Of a stretch of 64,000 nucleotides of DNA, positions 59,074-64,000 are shown one piece after another; positions within the stretch are counted from its first letter, which is position 1; every line of letters begins with the position of its first letter. The translations under genes and the position numbers were made by a program. This DNA comes from Williamsia soli (GTDB lineage: Bacteria; Actinomycetota; Actinomycetes; Mycobacteriales; Mycobacteriaceae), in the NCBI RefSeq assembly GCF_017377795.1, contig NZ_JAFRDR010000008.1, positions 62,001 through 126,000 on the forward strand, given 5' to 3'. The notes beneath the pieces were generated by a model. The model was not told where the DNA came from, made no database searches, and saw only the letters and a list, made by a program, of their open reading frames with translations.

Positions 59074-60381
59074 ATGAAGACACGACTGGTACAGCTCAAG
59101 GAAGCGGCGCAGGCCGCAGCGAAGTCGGCTCGCGACATCGCGGAGAAGGCGGACGCCGAGAACCGCGACATGACCGAGGCCGAGCGGAAGGACTTCGACG
59201 AGGCGTTGGCCAAGGGCCGCGACCTCGTCGAGAAGTACGGCGTGGCGAAGGCCGATCAGGATGTGATCGATTCGGCCATGGCGCTCGCCGACGACATCGG
59301 TCCGGACGCCAAGGGCGACCTCGACGCGCAGACCGGCACCACCACGGTCCGTGAGCGCGTGAAGTCGCTCGGTCTGCAGGTCGTCGAATCGCCGGAGTTC
59401 AAGGCCGCCCTGGCCCCCTACAAAGGTCGCCAGATCAACGAAAAGGCTCGGTTCCAGACCGACCCCATCGGGATCAAAGGCCTGTTTGTTGGCGGGACCG
59501 ACACCAGCGCTGGCGCGTTCGTCGTGCCGGAGCAGACCGGCATTGTCGAGATGCTGGGTCGCAAGCCACTGACGATCCGCGATCTCGTCTCCGTTCGCCG
59601 CACCGGTTCGGACGCAGTCGAGTACGTCGAGCAGACCTCGCACACCAACGCCGCCGCGGTGGTGCCCGAGGCGACCAGTTCGGCCGCGCCGACCGCCCCC
59701 GGTACCGCTGGCGCCCTGGTGCTCAACGCCAACGGTGGCTACAAGCCCGAAGGTGCGTGGGCGTTCGTCCGCCGCACCGCACTGGTGAAGACCATCGCCG
59801 AGTGGGTGCCGGCCACCAAGCGGGCCCTGTCCGACGTCGCAGCCCTCGAAGGTCTGATCAACGACGAGCTGCGCGCCGACATCGACGAAGCCGAAGAGGC
59901 GCAGATCCTCAACGGCAACGGCACCGGTGAGAACTTCACCGGCATCAATTCGTGGTCGGGCGTGCAGACGCAGGCCTTCTCGACGGATCTCTTCGAATCG
60001 GCACGTAAGGGCATCACCAAGGCCCGCACGATCGGTCGGGTAAATCCGAATGGTTGGGTGGTCAATCCAGCCGACGCCGAGGTCATCGATCTGGCGAAGG
60101 ATCTCAATGGCGTCTACCGCTACGGCGGCCCGCAGGTCATCGGCCAGCGCACCCTGTGGGGCCTGCCGGTGGTCGAGTCCGAGACTCAGCCCGCGGGCGA
60201 GGCGCTGCTCGGCGACTTCGCGAAGGCGGTCTTGTGGGACCGCGAAGAAACCACGGTGACGATCACCGACTCGCACGCCGATTTCTTCATCCGCAATATG
60301 GTCGCGATCCTCGGCGAGAAGCGTGAGGCCTTCGCAGTCACCCGCCCGACCGCATTCGTCAAGGTCGACATCGCTGCCTGA
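59074..60381 (+). CDS. major capsid protein (HK97 fold)
   Basis: The 435-residue protein has an N-terminal helical delta domain (about 1-115, LKEAAQAAAKSARDIAEKAD) that the protease should remove. The HK97-fold capsid domain follows: GAFVVPEQTGIVEMLGRKPLTIRDLVSVRRTGSDAVEYVEQT, NGNGTGENFTGI, and GLPVVESETQPAGEALLGDF. AAGGAG precedes the ATG. Confidence 0.94.
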   Translation: MKTRLVQLKEAAQAAAKSARDIAEKADAENRDMTEAERKDFDEALAKGRDLVEKYGVAKADQDVIDSAMALADDIGPDAKGDLDAQTGTTTVRERVKSLGLQVVESPEFKAALAPYKGRQINEKARFQTDPIGIKGLFVGGTDTSAGAFVVPEQTGIVEMLGRKPLTIRDLVSVRRTGSDAVEYVEQTSHTNAAAVVPEATSSAAPTAPGTAGALVLNANGGYKPEGAWAFVRRTALVKTIAEWVPATKRALSDVAALEGLINDELRADIDEAEEAQILNGNGTGENFTGINSWSGVQTQAFSTDLFESARKGITKARTIGRVNPNGWVVNPADAEVIDLAKDLNGVYRYGGPQVIGQRTLWGLPVVESETQPAGEALLGDFAKAVLWDREETTVTITDSHADFFIRNMVAILGEKREAFAVTRPTAFVKVDIAA

Positions 60382-60458
60382 TGGCACTGATCAGCTCCCG
60401 CTCGGTCGGTGGTGACATTCGCCGGCCGAGTGGGGCTCCACAGCCTGAGGAGGCTCAC

Positions 60459-60740
60459 ATGCTGGACATTTACGAAGTTGAGGTCAACGGCCGCTTGGCC
60501 ACGTTGCAGCTCAGCGAGGAAGACGCCAAGGAGCGTGGTCTGAAGAAGTCGGACACCGTCGCGGCCAAGCGCGAGGCAGCCGAGGCGGCCGCCGAATCGA
60601 AAACGCGCGCCGAAGCTGAGGCTCAGCGCGTTGCTGACGACGACGCGAAGGCGAAGGCAGACGCGAAAGCCAAGGCTGACGCTGAAGCGAAAGCCGCTGC
60701 GGTACCGGCCAACAAAGCTCGGACCCCGGCCTCCAAGTGA
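60459..60740 (+). CDS. Ala/Lys-rich phage head protein, 93 residues
   Basis: It begins MLDIYEVEVNGRLATLQLSEED, a small strand-rich unit, and ends in an alanine-, lysine- and aspartate-rich repeat of the form AKADAKAKADAEAKA. GAGGAGG lies five bases before the ATG at 60459, which is preferred over an in-frame ATG at 60381. Position after the capsid gene suggests a head or connector role. Confidence 0.68.
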   Translation: MLDIYEVEVNGRLATLQLSEEDAKERGLKKSDTVAAKREAAEAAAESKTRAEAEAQRVADDDAKAKADAKAKADAEAKAAAVPANKARTPASK

Positions 60741-61285
60741 TCGACTTCTCGAAGTACCCGCCGCTGGTCGCCCAGTCAGATCTTCCCGACGGCTTCACGG
60801 TCGACGACGAGGCTCTGCGGGCGGCCGGCGACGACGTACGCGGCGAGTGCGGGTGGCACATCGCACCCCGCTTCGACGACACGCTGTGGGTCGACGGCGA
60901 TGGCAGCTCGCTTCTGACGCTGCCGTCGCTGTTGCTCACCGAGCCGACCGAGATCACCGACGCGAACGGCGCCGCGATCACCGGCTGGTCGTGGAGTGAG
61001 ATCGGTCAGCTCACCGGCTCGTGGCCCGCCGGGTTCCGGTCGGTGAAAGTGTCGGTGGCGCATGGGCTTCTGGTCACGCCGCCCAACCTCGTCGCGGTGG
61101 TGGTCGACATGCTCCGCGACCGCACGACGGCCGCCGAGGGAACATCGGTCAGCGCGGTGTCGCTCGACGGTGCGAACGTCACCTTCGGCAACCCGTACTC
61201 CCCGCGAGGCAGTAGCAGCAACGTCGGCGTACGGCGCGAGCTGTCCGACGCGTACGGCCACATCCTGCGGCGGTATTCGCTGTGA
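60737..61285 (+). CDS. head-tail connector protein (adaptor-like)
   Basis: The 182-residue protein has the pattern of actinophage head-to-tail adaptors: DVRGECGWHIAPRFDDTLWVDGDGSSLLTLPSLLLTEP and a C-terminal ELSDAYGHILRRYSL. It starts with GTG overlapping the previous stop. It probably docks under the portal. Confidence 0.8.
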   Translation: MIDFSKYPPLVAQSDLPDGFTVDDEALRAAGDDVRGECGWHIAPRFDDTLWVDGDGSSLLTLPSLLLTEPTEITDANGAAITGWSWSEIGQLTGSWPAGFRSVKVSVAHGLLVTPPNLVAVVVDMLRDRTTAAEGTSVSAVSLDGANVTFGNPYSPRGSSSNVGVRRELSDAYGHILRRYSL

Positions 61286-61620
61286 GCGCTGACCCGTTGG
61301 CCATCTTCTACACCTGGCCGATCAAGGTTCAGCGCAAGGTCGAGGGTGGTCAGACCGCGCGCGGCGCGACGTTCGAGCCCGAGGTCACGATCATGTCGAA
61401 GATCCGGATGGTCTCGCAGCTGGTGACCGACGCGGACGGCGACGAGATCGTCTCCCTCGCAACGGTGACCATGGCAGCCGACACTCCCCCGATTCCTGTC
61501 GACTCCATCGCGACCCTGCCCGACGAGCTGGGCGGTACGTCGACGCCCGTCAAGATCTCGGGATTGCACGACACGAAGATCCCAGGCGTCAACCTTGCGT
61601 TCTATCAGATCGTCCTCTGA
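61282..61620 (+). CDS. head-closure-like protein, 112 residues
   Basis: It is a small beta-rich protein between connector and tail-completion genes, containing TFEPEVTIMSKIRMVSQLVTDADGDEIVSLATVTM. Position and size suggest a head-closure (stopper) protein. It starts with GTG in a GTGA overlap. Confidence 0.65.
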   Translation: MSADPLAIFYTWPIKVQRKVEGGQTARGATFEPEVTIMSKIRMVSQLVTDADGDEIVSLATVTMAADTPPIPVDSIATLPDELGGTSTPVKISGLHDTKIPGVNLAFYQIVL

Positions 61621-61946
61621 TGCCAGTCAGCTTCTCGTGGCCGTCGTTCGGCGCGAACCGACGCAAGCGCGCTCTGAAGCGGGCGGGTGAAACCCTCGCG
61701 GACGACGCCAAGGCCCGTTCTCCGGACGACACAGGCGCGATGGATGAATCGGTGCGCGTCGAGCTGCTCGATGCCGACTCGGTCCGGGTCAGCTTCAACA
61801 CCCCGTACGCCCGACGCCAGCACTACAGCAAGAAGAACAGACACGACGACGGCAGCGCGTTCTTCCTGCTCGACGCGACCCGCGCGGTGGGCCCGCAGAT
61901 CGAGCAGATCCTCGCCGACGAAATCCGAAGGGGCATGCGCGGATGA
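61620..61946 (+). CDS. tail-completion/HK97 gp10-like protein, 108 residues
   Basis: It begins MPVSFSWPSFGANRRKRALKRAGETLADDAKARSPDDTGAMDESV, the pattern of HK97 gp10-like minor proteins. It starts on the last base of the previous stop (TGATG) and lies directly before the tail terminator-like gene. Confidence 0.75.
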   Translation: MPVSFSWPSFGANRRKRALKRAGETLADDAKARSPDDTGAMDESVRVELLDADSVRVSFNTPYARRQHYSKKNRHDDGSAFFLLDATRAVGPQIEQILADEIRRGMRG

Positions 61947-62398
61947 CCGACTTCTCTGAAGCCGAGCTGATTGACTCTCTTGCTCAACGCCTCGCCAACC
62001 GCGGTTTGGTGCGCTACAACCCGACCGTGCCGTACGGCGCCGACGACCCGACTCTGCCGGCCTTCATCGACGGCAACCTTCCACCCGACCCTGACACTGC
62101 AGTGGCCGTGAAGGTACTCACTGACCGTCGCGACCGCGACGAGTACAACCCCGACATCGACATTCGATTGCGATTCCGCACCGCAGTCAACAGGGTTGGC
62201 CCGTCAGTCGGTGATTACGCCGACGCGGTGTTCATGCACCTGCACGTGCCTGATCACCAGTACCGCCCACAAGTTTGGCCCGGTGGCATCCGGGTCATTG
62301 ATGTCCGCCGCGTCCTGCGCGGGCAGTCCGCTCAGGACACCAACGGCCGCTCGACGCGCGCCGACGATTATCGCCTCACTCTCAACCCAAGGAGTTGA
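61943..62398 (+). CDS. tail terminator protein-like, 151 residues
   Basis: The middle DTAVAVKVLTDRRDRDEYNPDIDIRLRFRTAV and the GDYADAVFMHLH helix match phage tail-terminator proteins, which cap the tail tube. It overlaps the previous gene by four bases, and the tail tube gene follows one base after the stop. Confidence 0.78.
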   Translation: MTDFSEAELIDSLAQRLANRGLVRYNPTVPYGADDPTLPAFIDGNLPPDPDTAVAVKVLTDRRDRDEYNPDIDIRLRFRTAVNRVGPSVGDYADAVFMHLHVPDHQYRPQVWPGGIRVIDVRRVLRGQSAQDTNGRSTRADDYRLTLNPRS

Positions 62399-62399
62399 A

Positions 62400-63200
62400 A
62401 TGACTGCACCCAAGCAGCCGGTGGATACCTCTGATCTCGATGTCACTCTTGCGCGGCATTGGGGTCTGGAAGTCCGTAAGGCACTGACTGACCCCTGGAT
62501 TCCGGTCCGCTCGATCCAGTCGCTCAACCCGACTGTCAGTAAGTCCCGTCAGGACGGAGGCGACTACCACTCGGGCAACTACACCCAGCAGGTCGCCACC
62601 GAAGCCTCGTGGGCCCTCGAGGTGAGCGTGGGCCGCAAGCTCGACGCGGCCGGCGCGCCTGACCCCGGTGTCGAGCTGCTCCGCTCTGTCGACGGCGAGC
62701 TGGGTAGTGACGAACTCGTGTACGTCCGGTGGTGGCGTACCGACGGCCTGCCCGACTCGCACCAGGGTCGCGCCGGAGTCGACTTCTCCTCGGCAGGCGG
62801 CGAGAAGGCCTCGCTGCAGGGTGCCACCATCACCCTGACCGGCTACGGCCGGCGTGAGACGGTTGCCAAGCCGACTGCCGCGCCGGTCAATGAGATCCAG
62901 CGCCTCGAGATCAAAGAGCTGGTCACGAGCTTCAAGCTCAAGCTGCTCTCCGGCACCACGTCGGCGCTCACCGTCTCCGGACTCAGCGCCGCGGGGCTGC
63001 AGACCGCCATCACCAGTCTTGCGGCAGTCGGCGCCAGCAACGCGCTGGTGACTGGCAACAACGCATCGGGCTACAACATCACGTTCACAGGCGCTCTCGC
63101 CGGCCTGAACGTGCCGACCCTGTCGGTGATCGACATCGTCGACGGCGACCCGGGTGACGTGGTGGTCTACGCCACCACCGAGGGTCAGCCGGCCGGGTAG
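62400..63200 (+). CDS. major tail tube protein
   Basis: The 266-residue protein contains TLARHWGLEVRKALTDPWIPVRSIQSLNP, the VATEASWALEVSVGRKL strand and ERASLQGATITLTGYGRRETV-like GEKASLQGATITLTGYG, typical of actinophage tail tube proteins. A C-terminal domain (about 185-266) with LSGTTSALTVSGLSAAG and GALAGLNVPTLSVIDIVDG looks like a separate surface domain. AAGGAG precedes the ATG at 62400. Confidence 0.88.
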   Translation: MTAPKQPVDTSDLDVTLARHWGLEVRKALTDPWIPVRSIQSLNPTVSKSRQDGGDYHSGNYTQQVATEASWALEVSVGRKLDAAGAPDPGVELLRSVDGELGSDELVYVRWWRTDGLPDSHQGRAGVDFSSAGGEKASLQGATITLTGYGRRETVAKPTAAPVNEIQRLEIKELVTSFKLKLLSGTTSALTVSGLSAAGLQTAITSLAAVGASNALVTGNNASGYNITFTGALAGLNVPTLSVIDIVDGDPGDVVVYATTEGQPAG

Positions 63201-63941
63201 TTGTTCGACCAGTTTGACGAGTGGCTCGACTCCGGGCTCATCCTGCCGATCGGTGGGCGTGAGTTCCGGGTCGAGCCACCGTCAGCTCTGACCATTCTGC
63301 GGTTGCATTCGCTGCTCGCCGACAAGGAGCAGCGGTGGACGTCGACCACCGAGCGTGTCGAGATCGAGCGAGTACTCGGTGGCACCTGGACCGAGATGGT
63401 CGACGCGGGAGTGCCCGAACTCAAGGCGCTGCACGCCGGCCGCGTGGCCATCACACACTTCACTGACAGCGCCGCGAATGCACTGGCTACGTGGAAGTTT
63501 CAGCCAATCGCGGACCGAATCACCACTCCGGAACAGGCACCCAAACGCAAACCGACCATCTGGCTGGTCGACACTACGGACCCGATGGCCGAAGATCCTC
63601 CCGGAACCATCAATGAGATGGACCCCGGCGGCGGGCCGTATCGACCCGAGTTCGGCGATCGCCTGTGGTACCGGCCCGCGAAGGATGCGCCCGCGTACCA
63701 GCCCCCGAAGAAGGACGACGACCTCGACATCCAGTGGTCGGACATCCTCGATGCCTGGGACGCGGTCTGCGTCGACTTCCACATGCACCCCTGGAACATC
63801 GACCTCTCGTCCGGCGTGCTCGACGAGCGCCCGTGGCAGTGGCTCGCTGTCCGTCTGCAAGTCATTCTCGGCGAACCGAATTCACGGTCTCGCCGCACCA
63901 TTGAAGCGCGAAAGGCGGTGCCTGGTGGCGACACGGTATGA
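63201..63941 (+). CDS. tail assembly chaperone-like protein
   Basis: The 246-residue protein starts with TTG directly behind the tail tube stop and reads FDQFDEWLDSGLILPIGGREFRVEPPSALTILRLHSLL, as in actinophage tail assembly chaperones. The second part (from about 115, IWLVDTTDPMAEDPP, then WSDILDAWDAVCVDFHMHPW and RPWQWLAVRLQVIL) would usually be a separate, frameshift-joined product. Here it is one continuous frame. A following frame begins 17 bases before the stop. Confidence 0.65.
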   Translation: MFDQFDEWLDSGLILPIGGREFRVEPPSALTILRLHSLLADKEQRWTSTTERVEIERVLGGTWTEMVDAGVPELKALHAGRVAITHFTDSAANALATWKFQPIADRITTPEQAPKRKPTIWLVDTTDPMAEDPPGTINEMDPGGGPYRPEFGDRLWYRPAKDAPAYQPPKKDDDLDIQWSDILDAWDAVCVDFHMHPWNIDLSSGVLDERPWQWLAVRLQVILGEPNSRSRRTIEARKAVPGGDTV

Positions 63942-64000
63942 CCCGCTCGAGGACCATTACGATCCCGATCTCTATCTGCCGATCGGCGATGTGGTGTACC
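63925..64000 (+). CDS. start of a tail gene, possible second chaperone (cut by window edge)
   Basis: A frame from GTG at 63925 reads MATRYDPLEDHYDPDLYLPIGDVVY and runs off the window. The DLYLPIGDVVY segment echoes GLILPIGGREFRV of the preceding gene, so this may be a second chaperone or a paralogue rather than the tape measure. An ATG at 63938 in another frame is less protein-like. Confidence 0.45.
   Translation, partial: MATRYDPLEDHYDPDLYLPIGDVVY

Larger units (their letters stand above)
40187..64000 (+). mobile_element. serine-integrase siphoviral prophage (left and middle part)
   Basis: The segment has the full order of a temperate siphophage: integrase, leftward immunity operon, rightward early genes, recombination and replication genes, HNH, terminases, portal, protease, capsid, connector genes, tail tube and tail chaperone. 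Genes overlap by one to four bases (ATGA, GTGA, TGATG) in almost every pair. The right part, including tape measure, tail fibres, lysis genes and attR, is outside the window. No structural gene in view is visibly broken, so the prophage may be functional. Confidence 0.92.

Overview
The window reads as a high-GC chromosome of a mycolic-acid actinomycete, most likely Gordonia or a close relative in the Mycobacteriales. The supporting signs are the gene order lpdA / gamma-glutamylcyclotransferase-like / amiA1 / amiB1 / deoD-type phosphorylase / pmmB / upp, known from the Mycobacterium tuberculosis Rv3303c-Rv3309c region, together with type VII secretion substrates, a DUF222/13E12 HNH gene with a LexA-type box, a large Lhr helicase and many apparently leaderless promoters (TANNNT six or seven bases before the start codon). 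Bases 1-40.19 kb are host chromosome. From about 40.19 kb to the right edge the window is the left and middle part of an integrated siphophage genome.

Host part. 1-5.2 kb is a purine-catabolism locus: an amino acid/purine-type permease (cut by the window edge) diverges from an 8-oxoguanine-deaminase-like amidohydrolase and a two-gene xanthine-dehydrogenase-type molybdoenzyme. 5.3-9.8 kb is a tightly overlapping operon, tetR - Baeyer-Villiger monooxygenase - ChoD-like GMC oxidoreductase - acetoacetate-decarboxylase-like protein, with a palindromic operator in front. 9.9-11.2 kb is an acyl-CoA dehydrogenase. 11.2-13.0 kb is a cobalt uptake operon (cbtB-cbtA-phosphatase-like) behind a clear cobalamin riboswitch. 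Then come lhr (13.1-17.7 kb) and a KstR-like TetR gene with a thiolase and a DUF35 partner; the promoters of the acyl-CoA dehydrogenase and the thiolase share an operator-like element. 20.1-23.5 kb holds divergent glpD and glpK around a perfect palindrome. 23.5-25.8 kb is a small type VII secretion substrate cluster. It is followed by the DUF222 HNH gene, an aminotransferase, lpdA and the conserved salvage block (amiA1, amiB1, enoyl-CoA hydratase, purine nucleoside phosphorylase, phosphomannomutase, an ABC ATPase broken by a one-base frameshift, upp).

Prophage. A serine-integrase phage sits in the 3' end of a NlpC/P60 peptidase gene that follows an EspC-like gene. The host homology stops just after the apparent third catalytic residue (Glu332), and the frame runs on into phage DNA. 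The left arm carries int and, leftward, a repressor - ImmA/IrrE peptidase - DUF3263 operon. A control region with repeated operators separates that operon from a leaderless cro-like gene. Rightward follow about 30 mostly small, overlapping early genes including a RecE-like nuclease and RecT, a Dam-type methylase, a replication initiator with iteron-like repeats inside it, and a RuvC-like resolvase. Then come HNH, small and large terminase, portal, protease, capsid, connector genes, tail tube and a tail-assembly-chaperone-like gene. The tape measure, lysis genes and right attachment site lie beyond the window.

No rRNA, tRNA, CRISPR array or insertion sequence was recognised. No stretch longer than 300 bases lacks a gene. 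Functional names rest on motif reading and family memory only; no database search was possible.
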